DNA of 64,000 nucleotides from Sinorhizobium mexicanum (GTDB lineage: Bacteria > Pseudomonadota > Alphaproteobacteria > Rhizobiales > Rhizobiaceae), in assembly GCF_013488225.1 (NCBI RefSeq), contig NZ_CP041238.1, positions 831,501 to 895,500 of the forward strand. Reading direction: 5' to 3'. Positions 35,197 through 42,799 of the stretch are shown piece by piece. The position numbers were made by a program, and so were the translations under genes. How positions within the stretch are numbered: position 1 is the stretch's first letter; every line of letters starts with the position of its first letter. A model generated the notes under the pieces. The model saw only the letters and a list, made by a program, of their open reading frames with translations, did no database searches and was not told the DNA's origin.

Positions 35197-36324
35197 ATGG
35201 AAACAGCGAGGCATATCGCCGAGCGCAAACGGAAGCGCCGCGTGGACAAGGAAATCGCCCTGGCTTCATCATCGACAGGCGCTATCCCAAAGCGCAACGG
35301 CATTGAGCCTGCGGTCGCGCTAAGCACGGTCGGCCTCTTCATCATCGCCTCTTCGGCGGCAGTCTATTCCATGGAAGCGATCCTGATGCCGATCACGCTG
35401 GCGATTGTCGTTGGCATCGTGCTGGGCAGGGCGGCCGACGAATTGGAGAGATTCGGCCTGCCTCCGATCTTCGGCGGGCTTCTGCTAGCGTTTCTCTTCG
35501 TGTTCGGGCTGTCGTCGTTGGTGAATGCACTTCTCGGCCCGATCACCGATGTGGCGCGTGAGGCGCCTCGGCTGGCCGAGGGCGTCATGGATCGCATATT
35601 GCCGTTCATCGAGCGGTTCACTTGGTTAAGAATGGCGCTGATACGCAATGCCGACCAGAACGCACTTGCCGACACCCTCGTAAAAAACGCTGGTCCGGTG
35701 CTCGGAACCGTTGCAGCAGGCTTGACGCCGGCACTCGTCCAGACACTGATTTTTCTGGCCGCCCTTATCCTTTTCCTTCTAGGCCGCCTTCAGCTACGTT
35801 GCACCATCATCCTTGCCTTTGCGAGAAGAGAGCATCGCTTGAACGCGATCCGGATCATGAACGCGACCGAGGATGCACTCGCCCAGTATTTTTCGACGGC
35901 GAGCCTCATCTATCTGGCGCTCGGCGTGATGACGATGGTGATCGCGCTTGTCGGCGGATTGACCATGGCACCGTTGTGGGGGCTGTTTGCCTTCGTGTCG
36001 AGTTTCATTCCCTATCTGGGCGTGACCTTCATGACGCTATCGCTGCTCGTTGGCGGATTGATGACGCATGACACGCTGCTTCTGGGGATTGCGCCCGCTG
36101 TCGCCTTCTTTCTCGTGCATCTGCTCATGGAAAATCTCGTCGTGCCGGCGATCCTCGGGCACCGCTTCGAGGTCAATCCGTTTCTGATCTTCGTCGCGAT
36201 CATTTTCTGGACCTGGATGTGGGGTGCCGTCGGCGCGCTCCTGGCGCTACCCCTGTCGCTGATCGCCATGACCATATTCGACCAGGTGCGCGAGGCGCCT
36301 CCGGACCGGCAGTTGCCGGAGTGA
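35197..36324 (+). CDS. AI-2E family (UPF0118/PerM) membrane transporter
   Basis: 375 residues. A basic N-terminal tail (residues 1-40) precedes about eight membrane segments; the C-terminal part (LWGLFAFVSSFIPYLGVTFMT and the FEVNPFLIFVAIIFW stretch) is typical of the family that includes TqsA and PerM. Members export signals, act as antiporters, or are uncharacterised; the name does not prove autoinducer transport. The ATG at 35197 follows AGAAGG. The short gap to the stress-promoter gene upstream suggests joint expression. Confidence 0.83.
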   Translation: METARHIAERKRKRRVDKEIALASSSTGAIPKRNGIEPAVALSTVGLFIIASSAAVYSMEAILMPITLAIVVGIVLGRAADELERFGLPPIFGGLLLAFLFVFGLSSLVNALLGPITDVAREAPRLAEGVMDRILPFIERFTWLRMALIRNADQNALADTLVKNAGPVLGTVAAGLTPALVQTLIFLAALILFLLGRLQLRCTIILAFARREHRLNAIRIMNATEDALAQYFSTASLIYLALGVMTMVIALVGGLTMAPLWGLFAFVSSFIPYLGVTFMTLSLLVGGLMTHDTLLLGIAPAVAFFLVHLLMENLVVPAILGHRFEVNPFLIFVAIIFWTWMWGAVGALLALPLSLIAMTIFDQVREAPPDRQLPE

Positions 36325-36361
36325 CGTCGGACCCGATACCGATAGCTGGCGGTGCATACCG

Positions 36362-36462
36362 CTGCAGCACGGCGCGTCTTTCCGACGTTCAAAGATCGCT
36401 GTAGCGCTTTGAATTGCCGGATGTTTACCCTCAAATCGGCTGCGATTTAAGGAAACATGCAG
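36362..36462 (-). repeat. RIME-like mosaic element, copy 6 (reverse)
   Basis: Reverse copy between the convergent AI-2E-family and rsiB2 genes: CTGCAGCAC ... GATCGCTGTAGCG, then AAATCGGCTGCGATTT and ACATGCAG. Confidence 0.7.
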
Positions 36463-36466
36463 TAGT

Positions 36467-37264
36467 TTACGGGCGCCCGGTGCGCGCCTGTTCGTCGAAG
36501 AACAGGGCCTGGCTGATCAGTGCTTTCACCATTTCCGGATTGAAGGGCTTCGTTACAAGAAAAGCCGGCTCCGGCTTCTTGCCCGTCAGGAGCCGCTCGG
36601 GGAAGGCCGTGATGAAGATCACCGGCACGGTGGTTTCCGCCAGGATATCGTTGACGGCGTCAATACCGGAACTGCCGTCGGCGAGGTGGATATCGGCAAG
36701 CACCATCTTCGGCGATGTCGTCCGATAGAGTTCGAGCGCCTCGCGATAGGTTCGTGCGATCCCGGTGACGCGATGGCCGAGGCTTGTCACCATGTCCTCG
36801 ATATCCATTGCGATCAGCGGTTCGTCTTCGATAATCATGACCTCCGTCGCCACCTGACGCGAAATCTCCTGTGACGCCCCGGCGAGAAGAGTGGCGAATG
36901 CACCTGGTTCGAGATTCATAATTTCGGCCGCCTCGCTCGTCGAAAAGCCTTCGACGGCGATCAGCAGGAACGCCTGGCGCGGCGCCGGTGCGATCAGCGA
37001 CAGATTGGCCGCGGCCTTGCGCTCCCAGGCGAAGGGGGACGCCAATTGCGTGCGATCGATTTCCAGCGTGTCGAACAGGGTGCAGAACAGCTTATAGAGG
37101 CTGATTCGATCGTTGGGGGTGGTTGGAAAGAGGCTGATATCCTCGATCAGCGCCTCGAGAACAGCAGCAACATAGGCGTCGCCCGCAGCTTGCGAGCCTG
37201 TGACGGCGCGAGCAAACCGTCGCAGATAGGGAAGGTGTGGCGCAATCCTGGTGGAAAGTGACAT
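36467..37264 (-). CDS. rsiB2: PhyR-type anti-anti-sigma response regulator
   Basis: 265 residues. The N-terminal half (1-135) is sigma-factor-like (ECF sigma2/sigma4 mimic; PRQAFLLIAVEGFSTSEAAE) and the C-terminal half is a receiver with E146-D147, phospho-acceptor D191 (LADIHLADG), T219 and K239 in VTKPF. ITAFPERLLTG is the FAT GUY receiver signature of PhyR. When phosphorylated, PhyR proteins bind NepR and free the general-stress sigma factor (RpoE2 in Sinorhizobium). The divergent NepR gene at 37452 is its natural partner. S. meliloti has two such pairs; position fits the second (RsiB2). The RBS lies inside a small hairpin next to the start codon. Confidence 0.88.
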   Translation of the reverse strand: MSLSTRIAPHLPYLRRFARAVTGSQAAGDAYVAAVLEALIEDISLFPTTPNDRISLYKLFCTLFDTLEIDRTQLASPFAWERKAAANLSLIAPAPRQAFLLIAVEGFSTSEAAEIMNLEPGAFATLLAGASQEISRQVATEVMIIEDEPLIAMDIEDMVTSLGHRVTGIARTYREALELYRTTSPKMVLADIHLADGSSGIDAVNDILAETTVPVIFITAFPERLLTGKKPEPAFLVTKPFNPEMVKALISQALFFDEQARTGRP

Positions 37265-37279
37265 TTAGGTTTTCCTAAA
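37264..37279 (-). promoter_or_regulatory. Hairpin holding the rsiB2 RBS
   Basis: TTTAGG (37264-37269), TTTT, CCTAAA (37274-37279): a perfect 6-bp inverted repeat. On the coding strand the AGGA that serves as RBS lies in the stem, and the stem touches the start codon. It could restrain translation. Confidence 0.4.
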
Positions 37280-37451
37280 CTATTGTGCCGGTATGGTCCC
37301 GGTCTTGCGGACAATGGGCGTGCAGCAAGATACGACAATGTTTTGAGCACGTCTTTCGGATTATGGAAAGCCTAGAGTAAGCGGATGACGGGCATATGGG
37401 ACAGGAACGGCCGGAGCAGGGGACCAGGCCTTTGGCGCGCGGAAGCGGAAA

Positions 37452-37646
37452 ATGAATGAGCCTTCCGGCCGGCGCAAGGCGCAGCGCGCTGCCGCCAGGC
37501 GTCCTTTGATGGCGGATCCGAGCACGCAGATCGCCTCGAAATTGAGGGCGCTTTACCAAGCCTTGGAAAACGAACCGATTCCGCATCAGTTCATTGAGTT
37601 GCTCGAGCGTCTTGACGCGGCCGAGAGCGCACAGTTGCCGCGCTGA
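37452..37646 (+). CDS. rsiA2: NepR-type anti-sigma factor
   Basis: 64 residues. The core IASKLRALYQALENEPIPHQ then FIELLERLD is the NepR consensus (two short helices). NepR proteins bind and silence the EcfG/RpoE2 sigma factor until a phosphorylated PhyR protein removes them. The gene is divergent from rsiB2 by 187 bases. Unlike many NepR loci there is no ecfG sigma gene beside it. The ATG at 37452 follows GGAAGCGGAAA. Confidence 0.85.
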   Translation: MNEPSGRRKAQRAAARRPLMADPSTQIASKLRALYQALENEPIPHQFIELLERLDAAESAQLPR

Positions 37647-37745
37647 TCTCCGCCGTTCCGTTGGGGCTTCGCACGGCACATCACGACAGGCGCGGCTTGT
37701 GGTGGCGACCCGGCGGCAATTGCTCCATGGGCGGCCGGGTCTCGC

Positions 37746-37834
37746 GCCTTATCAGAGGCACAAGCGACGCCGTAACACTTTGAATTGCTGCATGTCTTTA
37801 TTCTTGAATCGGCTGCGGTTCAGGAAACATGCAG
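37746..37834 (-). repeat. RIME-like mosaic element, copy 7 (reverse, decayed)
   Basis: Reverse copy with several mismatches (GCGACGCCGTAACACTTTG, then TTGAATCGGCTGCGGTTCA and ACATGCAG), just before the end of the lipoprotein gene. Confidence 0.55.
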
Positions 37835-37847
37835 AGGCCTATCCCAA

Positions 37848-38096
37848 TCAGCAACGCGCGGTATAGCGGCGGCCGTAGCGGTCGCGATAGTAACAATAAC
37901 CGGGCTCGTTCGCACGGCCAATGAGGGCGCCGGCAACACCGCCGACGGCGGCGCCGACAGCGGCTCCCCGAACATCATTCGTTATGGCGCCACCGATGAT
38001 ACCGCCGGATGCTGCGCCGATTGCAGTACCTTTCTCCGTTGCCGTGCAGGCAGCAAGGGGAAGGATCAGGCTTGCGACGAGAAGGATCTTCTTCAT
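37848..38096 (-). CDS. Glycine-zipper lipoprotein
   Basis: 82 residues. The signal peptide ends in the lipobox LPLAAC (lipidated Cys17). A glycine-zipper region follows (GTAIGAASGGIIGGAI, AAVGAAVGGVAGALIG), then an aromatic, basic tail with two cysteines. Such 17 kDa antigen/SlyB-like or YMGG proteins sit in the outer membrane or periplasm and are often stress-induced. It lies among stress-type genes, but I found no GGAAC-type promoter ahead of it. Confidence 0.8.
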   Translation of the reverse strand: MKKILLVASLILPLAACTATEKGTAIGAASGGIIGGAITNDVRGAAVGAAVGGVAGALIGRANEPGYCYYRDRYGRRYTARC

Positions 38097-38500
38097 GGTG
38101 CGTTCCTATCCAAGGTTGGTTACTGAACTGCGGGAATAGCAAGCCGTGTCGTACGACCGGACACAGCGACCGTCGTGGAAGACGTCATGAGTAGGGCTCT
38201 CGTCCTGACCTTTCGCGATGCCGGCGATCACCGAGCGTTTCCGCTGTCTTGGGGCTGGTCGCACCCAGCGCTGTCGGCCCTCTCATTCCTGTCTCCGTGA
38301 ATATCGCCGCTGCTGCGACGCTCGTCAATGTTGCGCAAACGCGGATTGCCGCCTTTTTGTTCCGCAGTTCCGGTGCTGACGCGCGTGATGGTTGCTGCGT
38401 CTTCGACATTGATGCCGAGCAAGAAGCCCCGGCGGAGCCATGGAACCTGCAACGGGCTTTTGCCGTTTGTTCTGCGTGTCGGCGTCCAAGGAGCGCGGAA
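38097..38500. other. Intergenic region before the stress-promoter operon
   Basis: 404 bases between the divergent lipoprotein gene and the 117-residue gene. Open frames exist on both strands but none has a convincing start. The only recognised element is the promoter at 38442. Confidence 0.4.
38442..38467 (+). promoter_or_regulatory. RpoE2/EcfG-type promoter of the csbD operon
   Basis: GGAAC (38442-38446), 17 bases, CGTT (38464-38467): an exact general-stress promoter match ending 33 bases before the ATG at 38501. Confidence 0.75.
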
Positions 38501-38854
38501 ATGGAACATGTTGCCGCCATCATGGTTCTCGTTGGCTGCATGCAGGAAACAACGGCGTGCCGGGAGGTGCCATCGCCGGTGGTCGCCTTCGAAACCGTCG
38601 AGGAATGCCACGCCCTGCTTCCTCCCGCGATGGAGGAGATCGGCAAGGTTTTCAGGACAGCATATGGCAAGTGCGCCGAGGTCGATCCTGCGCTCATCGT
38701 CGAGAGTGCAGTAATCGAGTGGACGATCACACCCGCGAGGAAACTTGAGGTGACCGTGACGCCCGAGGAAGAGCCTTTACGGTTGCGGGCCGTGTCCGTC
38801 CTTCGTCCGACGAGTGACTTTCCGCATCGAAGATCGAAAGGAGCGTATTCATGA
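38501..38854 (+). CDS. Conserved-looking hypothetical protein, stress operon
   Basis: 117 residues. It has a short hydrophobic start (EHVAAIMVLVGCMQE), several cysteines and a C-terminal region ending in basic residues. It resembles small rhizobial hypotheticals with a TVEEC motif, but I cannot assign a function. The ATG at 38501 has AAGGAG upstream, and the exact GGAAC-N17-CGTT promoter lies 33 bases ahead. Its last four bases overlap the start of the CsbD-like gene, so the two are one operon. Confidence 0.6.
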   Translation: MEHVAAIMVLVGCMQETTACREVPSPVVAFETVEECHALLPPAMEEIGKVFRTAYGKCAEVDPALIVESAVIEWTITPARKLEVTVTPEEEPLRLRAVSVLRPTSDFPHRRSKGAYS

Positions 38855-39048
38855 ACTGGGACATCATCGAAGGCCGGTGGACCGAATTCAAGGGCAAAGC
38901 CCAGGGGCAATGGGGAAAGCTCACCAACGACGATCTCGACGTCATCAACGGCAATCGGAAGGAACTCGCCGGGCGCATTCAGGCGCGTTACGGAATTGCC
39001 AAGGAAGAGGCCGAGCGTCAGATCGACGAGTGGGCATCGCGCCATTGA
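38851..39048 (+). CDS. CsbD-like stress protein
   Basis: 65 residues matching the CsbD family: NWDIIEGRWTEFKGKAQGQW and the YGIAKEEAERQIDEW ending. CsbD proteins are abundant, small and under general-stress sigma factors (SigB in Bacillus, RpoE2/EcfG in alphaproteobacteria); their biochemical role is unknown. The start overlaps the preceding stop. Confidence 0.88.
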   Translation: MNWDIIEGRWTEFKGKAQGQWGKLTNDDLDVINGNRKELAGRIQARYGIAKEEAERQIDEWASRH

Positions 39049-39121
39049 CGGGCTGCCGTTGACGGGTTGACGAAATCTCCCGGCGGAGGTGACGCGCATC
39101 TTGCGATGACGCGTCACTCAT

Positions 39122-39316
39122 TCATCCGTGGCTATTGCGTTCTGCTTTTTCCAGTGCGTCAAGAAGAGCCTGGAGACGCTTGTTGCTTTTCTCTTCCGTA
39201 TGGATGTGAAGATCGCGCATCGTCCTGCCGATATGCAAATTATGGCTGCGCACCGCTGCATTGTGCCGGGCGACCTCGGTCACGGATTTCCATATATGTC
39301 GCGACGGAATCTTCAT
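39122..39316 (-). CDS. Small helical hypothetical protein, stress-promoter controlled
   Basis: 64 residues (MKIPSRHIWKSVTEVARHNA ... ALLDALEKAERNSHG), highly charged and probably helical. The frame is open further upstream, but the ATG at 39316 is chosen because GGGAAC lies just before it and an exact GGAAC-N16-CGTT promoter on this strand (39371-39347) ends 30 bases ahead. No family recognised. Confidence 0.55.
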   Translation of the reverse strand: MKIPSRHIWKSVTEVARHNAAVRSHNLHIGRTMRDLHIHTEEKSNKRLQALLDALEKAERNSHG

Positions 39317-39346
39317 TGCGTTCCCAAGAGCTTTCGTTACCGGGAC

Positions 39347-39371
39347 AACGCCAAGGCCTATCGAAGGTTCC
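39347..39371 (-). promoter_or_regulatory. RpoE2/EcfG-type promoter of the 64-residue gene
   Basis: On the minus strand GGAAC (39371-39367), 16 bases, CGTT (39350-39347): an exact general-stress promoter match ending 30 bases before the start codon at 39316. Confidence 0.7.
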
Positions 39372-39488
39372 TGGCGAATTTTGTTGCCATTTGCCGTTTT
39401 TGAACCATTTCTCGTTCCTTGGTTAACGAAAGGTTTTCGTTTCCGCCAAAAGCTTTTCGGCGTTGCCTCGATAGAAGACATGGAATCC

Positions 39489-39514
39489 GGAACAAAGGCG
39501 AACAGCTATGCGTT
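39489..39514 (+). promoter_or_regulatory. RpoE2/EcfG-type promoter of the DUF1328 gene
   Basis: GGAAC (39489-39493), 17 bases, CGTT (39511-39514): an exact general-stress promoter match ending 33 bases before the ATG at 39548. Confidence 0.75.
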
Positions 39515-39547
39515 TCAAAATGACTAACGCAGACATGGAGATAATAG

Positions 39548-39712
39548 ATGCTCTACTATGCTCTCGTCTTTCTGATTGTAGCCATCATCGCCGGCATTCT
39601 CGGCTTTGGTGGTATTGCCGGCGCTTCGGCAGGCATTGCTCAGGTCTTGTTCTTCCTGTTCCTCGTATTCTTGGTGATTTCGCTCATTGCCGGGCTGATG
39701 CGTAGAACCTGA
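39548..39712 (+). CDS. DUF1328 (YtjA-like) small membrane protein
   Basis: 54 residues that are almost wholly hydrophobic: [20 protein letters not shown], then [12 protein letters not shown] and a second span ending LIAGLMRRT. This is the DUF1328/UPF0391 family, common in stress regulons of Proteobacteria, function unknown. An exact stress promoter lies 33 bases ahead, and a 12-bp-stem terminator follows 30 bases after the stop, so it is monocistronic. Confidence 0.9.
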   Translation: MLYYALVFLIVAIIAGILGFGGIAGASAGIAQVLFFLFLVFLVISLIAGLMRRT

Positions 39713-39742
39713 TGCGACAAATCCGAGGAGCTGAATGGTGAA

Positions 39743-39771
39743 AAAGGGTGAAGCAACATGCTTCGCCCTTT
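39743..39771 (+). terminator. Terminator of the DUF1328 gene
   Basis: AAAGGGTGAAGC (39743-39754) pairs with GCTTCGCCCTTT (39760-39771), a 12-bp stem with one G-U pair and a five-base loop. The T tract is in the stem itself, which also gives an A-rich side and allows bidirectional action. Confidence 0.65.
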
Positions 39772-39863
39772 CCATTGTGAGCAATCTTCTGTTCCCTTGC
39801 CCTGGCCAATGCGCTTGGCTATTCATGCGGGTACCCGCCCATTGGTAGGAACAGAACAATCTC

Positions 39864-40364
39864 ATGAAGTCCTTGGAACTCATCGTCGAGCGCATAATCC
39901 TTTCGAGCCGATGGCTACTGGTCGTCTTTTATCTCGGGCTGGTTGCAGCTCTTGCCCTCTACGGCATTTCCTTCATCTACAAGTTCCTGAAGGTTGCAGG
40001 TCTGGTCTTCGTCTACGACGATGCCCAGATGATATTGGCAATGCTTGGGTTGATCGACGCCGCGCTCGTCGCGAGCCTGATCGTCATGGTGATGATTTCC
40101 GGATACGAAAATTTCGTCAGCCGCTTCGACGAGGGTGAGGGCGAGGTCTCCTTCCTGGGCAAGCTCGATTCCGGCAGCCTGAAGATCAAGGTCGCCTCCT
40201 CAATCGTGGCGATCTCGTCGATCCATCTTTTGCAGATCTTCCTCAATGCCCAGCAGTTCACGAGCGAGAAGCTGATGTGGGCGACGATCATGCATCTGGC
40301 TTTTGTCGTTTCGGCCGTGCTCCTCGGTTCCCTGGAGCAGATCATGAGCAAGTTGAAAAAGTAG
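39864..40364 (+). CDS. YqhA/UPF0114 family membrane protein
   Basis: 166 residues with about four membrane spans. The N-terminus (ERIILSSRWLLVVFYLGL) and the VMISGYENFVSRFD motif are characteristic of the UPF0114 (YqhA) family, function unknown. GGAACAG precedes the ATG at 39864 by 13 bases. It is followed 69 bases later by the FAD oxidoreductase gene on the same strand. Confidence 0.85.
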   Translation: MKSLELIVERIILSSRWLLVVFYLGLVAALALYGISFIYKFLKVAGLVFVYDDAQMILAMLGLIDAALVASLIVMVMISGYENFVSRFDEGEGEVSFLGKLDSGSLKIKVASSIVAISSIHLLQIFLNAQQFTSEKLMWATIMHLAFVVSAVLLGSLEQIMSKLKK

Positions 40365-40433
40365 CGGCGCGACTGCTGCAGCCAGCCTCAGGCGCCTGCG
40401 GCGGATTTCTGGGCGAGTAAGCGGGGCACTGGC

Positions 40434-41687
40434 ATGAAGACTGACGTAGTGGTTCTGGGCGCCGGCATTGTCGGCATTTCCGCCGCCATCCACCTGGCAC
40501 GACGCGGGAAATCGGTGGTGCTTCTCGATCGGCGCGGTCCCGGAGAAGAGACCTCCTATGGTAACGCCGGCCTTATCCAGCGCGAAGGCGTCTTTCCCTA
40601 CGGCTTTCCGCATGATTTCGGTGCGCTCTTCCGCTATGCGCTGAACAACACCATCGACGCTAGCTATCATTTTCGCGCGCTGCCGGGGCTGGTGCCCTTT
40701 CTGGCGCGCTATTGGTGGCACTCCGGCTTCACCCAACACCAGAGGATCGCGCATCTCTATGCGCCGCTGATCGAAAACTCGATCGCCGAGCACCAGGACC
40801 TGATCGAGGCCTCCGGTGCCGGGGACCTCATCCGCAAGGACGGTTGGATGAAGGTGTTTCGCACGGAAAAGGAGCGCGACGCCGCCTACAAGGACGCGGA
40901 AAAACTCTCCGCCGGTTTTGGCGTCAACCACCAGAAGCTGTCGACAAGCGAACTCAAGACCATCGAACCATCCATCCGCGTCGAGCTCGCCGGCGGGCTG
41001 CGCTGGACCGACCCCTGGTCGATCCGCGATCCGCACAGCCTCAACAAGGCCTATCTTACCTATTTCCAATCGCTCGGCGGCCGGCTCGTCTCGGGCGACG
41101 CCGCGACGTTGGAGCACATTCTGGAGGGCGCCGGCTGGCGGGTCGCGACACCGGAAGGTCCGCTCGAAACCCGCGAGGTGGTGGTGGCGCTCGGTCCTTG
41201 GGCGGATACGGTGACGCGTAAGCTCGGCTATCATTTTCCGCTCGCGGTCAAACGCGGCTACCATATGCATTATGGCGCCCAGGAAGGGGCAACGCTCAAT
41301 AACTGGGTGCTCGACGCCGAAAAGGGCTACTTCCTGGCGCCGATGCTGCGCGGGATCCGCTTGACGACGGGCGCAGAATTCGCCCTGCGCGACGCGCCGA
41401 AAACGCCCGTGCAGTTGACCAGGGCCGAAAGGGTCGCGCGCGAGTTCTTCCCGCTGGCCGAACGGCGCGACGAGGAGCCCTGGATGGGGGCGCGGCCCTG
41501 CACGCCCGATATGATGCCGATCATAGGCAAGGCACCGCGGCACGAGGGCCTCTGGTTCGCCTTCGGCCATGCGCACCACGGCATGACGCTCGGCCCGGTC
41601 ACCGGCCGGGCGCTGGCCGAAGCGATGACCGGCGAAAAGACCGTGATCGACATCGCTCCCTATCGCCCCGAGCGCTTTCTCGCCTAA
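40434..41687 (+). CDS. FAD-dependent D-amino-acid dehydrogenase-like oxidoreductase
   Basis: 417 residues of the DAO/DadA family. The FAD-binding motif GAGIVGISAAIHLARRGKSV starts at residue 8, and the C-terminal conserved PDMMPIIGKAPRHEGLWFAFGHAHHGMTL-type region (quoted in part) is that of DadA-like enzymes. These oxidatively deaminate D-amino acids or related amines and pass electrons to the membrane. The specific substrate is not visible. The TAA stop lies within the first hairpin of a family B repeat, with the IS element 100 bases further on. Confidence 0.82.
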   Translation: MKTDVVVLGAGIVGISAAIHLARRGKSVVLLDRRGPGEETSYGNAGLIQREGVFPYGFPHDFGALFRYALNNTIDASYHFRALPGLVPFLARYWWHSGFTQHQRIAHLYAPLIENSIAEHQDLIEASGAGDLIRKDGWMKVFRTEKERDAAYKDAEKLSAGFGVNHQKLSTSELKTIEPSIRVELAGGLRWTDPWSIRDPHSLNKAYLTYFQSLGGRLVSGDAATLEHILEGAGWRVATPEGPLETREVVVALGPWADTVTRKLGYHFPLAVKRGYHMHYGAQEGATLNNWVLDAEKGYFLAPMLRGIRLTTGAEFALRDAPKTPVQLTRAERVAREFFPLAERRDEEPWMGARPCTPDMMPIIGKAPRHEGLWFAFGHAHHGMTLGPVTGRALAEAMTGEKTVIDIAPYRPERFLA

Positions 41688-41784
41688 AGCGCATCGCATT
41701 CAAACGGCCTCATGCGACGCGCGTTAGGTCTTTGAGGCATGTCGTTGTCCAAAAACCTCTGCGCACTTTTTGGGCGACATCCAT
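41686..41784. repeat. Second two-hairpin intergenic repeat (family B), copy 2
   Basis: Same plan as 22487-22589: AAAGCGCATCGC ... GCGACGCGCGTT, then GGCATGTCGTTGTCC ... TTTTTGGGCGACAT. It begins within the stop codon of the preceding gene and runs up to the TA target duplication of the IS element. Confidence 0.7.
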
Positions 41785-41786
41785 TA

Positions 41787-42624
41787 GGCTCCAGACTCAA
41801 TTGGTCCACCAGATGATGATAGCGGCGATGTGGACGGCAGCCTGGAAGTTTGTGGCGAGCTTGTCGTAGCGGGTGGCGATCCGCCGCCAATCCTTGAGAC
41901 GGCAGAACATCCGCTCGATGACGTTGCGCTGGCGATAGGCCGTTGCATCGAAGGGATGGCGGCGCTTTCTGGTCGGGTTGTTGGGAATGACCGGAATGGT
42001 GCCGCGTGCGGTCAGATACTGGCGCAGGGCATCGCTGTCGTAAGCGGTGTCGGCGGCGAGGAAATAGGCGGGTGGCAGGTGCTGGAGTAACGGCACGGCG
42101 GCGCGCACATCGCCCATCTGCCCCGGCGAGATCTGCAGGCCGAGCGGCCGGCCGCGCCCGTCTACGACGGCGTGGATTTTCGTCGTCCGGCCGCCGCGGG
42201 AGCGACCAATCGCCTGCGTCTGCGCCCCCCTTTTCCACCAGCGGCGGAGCGATGGACCTTCGCGGTGGTACTGTCGATCATCTGCATATCGCATGGACTG
42301 GCCGCGACCAGGGCCGAAAACAGCTTCTGCCACAGGCCGCGGCCGGCCCAGCGATGAAAGCGGTTGTAAATCGTGGTTGGCGGGCCATAGACGGCCGGGC
42401 AATCCTGCCAACGGCAGCCGACACGCAACACATGGACAATGCCGCTGATGACGCGGCGGTCATCGACCCGGCGCGCACCGGGCCGGTTCTTCGGCAGCAG
42501 CGGTTCGATCACGGACCATTGCTGATCACTTAGCCAGAATTCGCTTCCCATGCCTCACCTCCGCTATTTCGGAATAGAATCATGAAAATCAAACGCCATC
42601 AATAGGCTGATTGAGTTTTAACCC
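41787..42624 (-). mobile_element. IS5-family (IS427-group) insertion sequence
   Basis: 838 bp bounded by TA on both sides (41785-41786 and 42625-42626), read as a 2-bp target duplication. The ends are imperfect inverted repeats: the left begins GGCTCCAGACTCAAT and the right, on the other strand, GGGTTAAAACTCAAT. It carries two overlapping frames of one transposase. Size, frame arrangement and TA duplication fit the IS427 group. It sits in the stress-gene region directly against a family B repeat. Confidence 0.8.
41797..42551 (-). CDS. IS5-family transposase made by -1 frameshift
   Basis: Frame A runs from 42551 (MGSEFWLSDQQWSVIEPLLPK, 129 residues) and contains the first catalytic Asp (QMIDSTTAKVHR). 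Frame B continues to the stop at 41797 and holds the second Asp (AADTAYDSDAL) and the Glu (RNVIERMFCRLKDWRR). The frames join at A4G6 (42225-42234 on the plus strand as C6T4), where a -1 slip gives a complete DDE transposase of about 250 residues. Both frames look intact, so the element may be active. Frame A also contains a full N-terminal DUF4096 domain. Confidence 0.85.
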
Positions 42625-42678
42625 TAGGGCGATGAATTCCCCCCGGCGGCGTCGCGCTGCCGTTTGTTGTCGCGCTGT

Positions 42679-42703
42679 GGAACCAAACGGCCGCTCAGAT
42701 GTT
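42679..42703 (+). promoter_or_regulatory. Near-match RpoE2/EcfG-type promoter
   Basis: GGAAC (42679-42683), 16 bases, TGTT (42700-42703): one mismatch from the stress promoter form (first base of the -10). It lies 96 bases before the ATG at 42800. Confidence 0.4.
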
Positions 42704-42799
42704 TCGCGGGTGGCTGAAGGCGAGGGTTCGGTTCGCTGGTGGCCGCCCAGCGAAAATTGCCCGGCGCTCCGCGAGCCGTCGGGAAGGAGTTTCACACCT

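Noticed and set aside
38228..38611. Minus-strand 127-residue frame upstream of the csbD operon
   Set aside because: It overlaps the stress promoter and the start of the better supported plus-strand gene, and lacks a ribosome site.
40200..41699. 499-residue open frame on the minus strand
   Set aside because: Antisense to the well-supported FAD oxidoreductase and YqhA-family genes, with shadow-frame composition.
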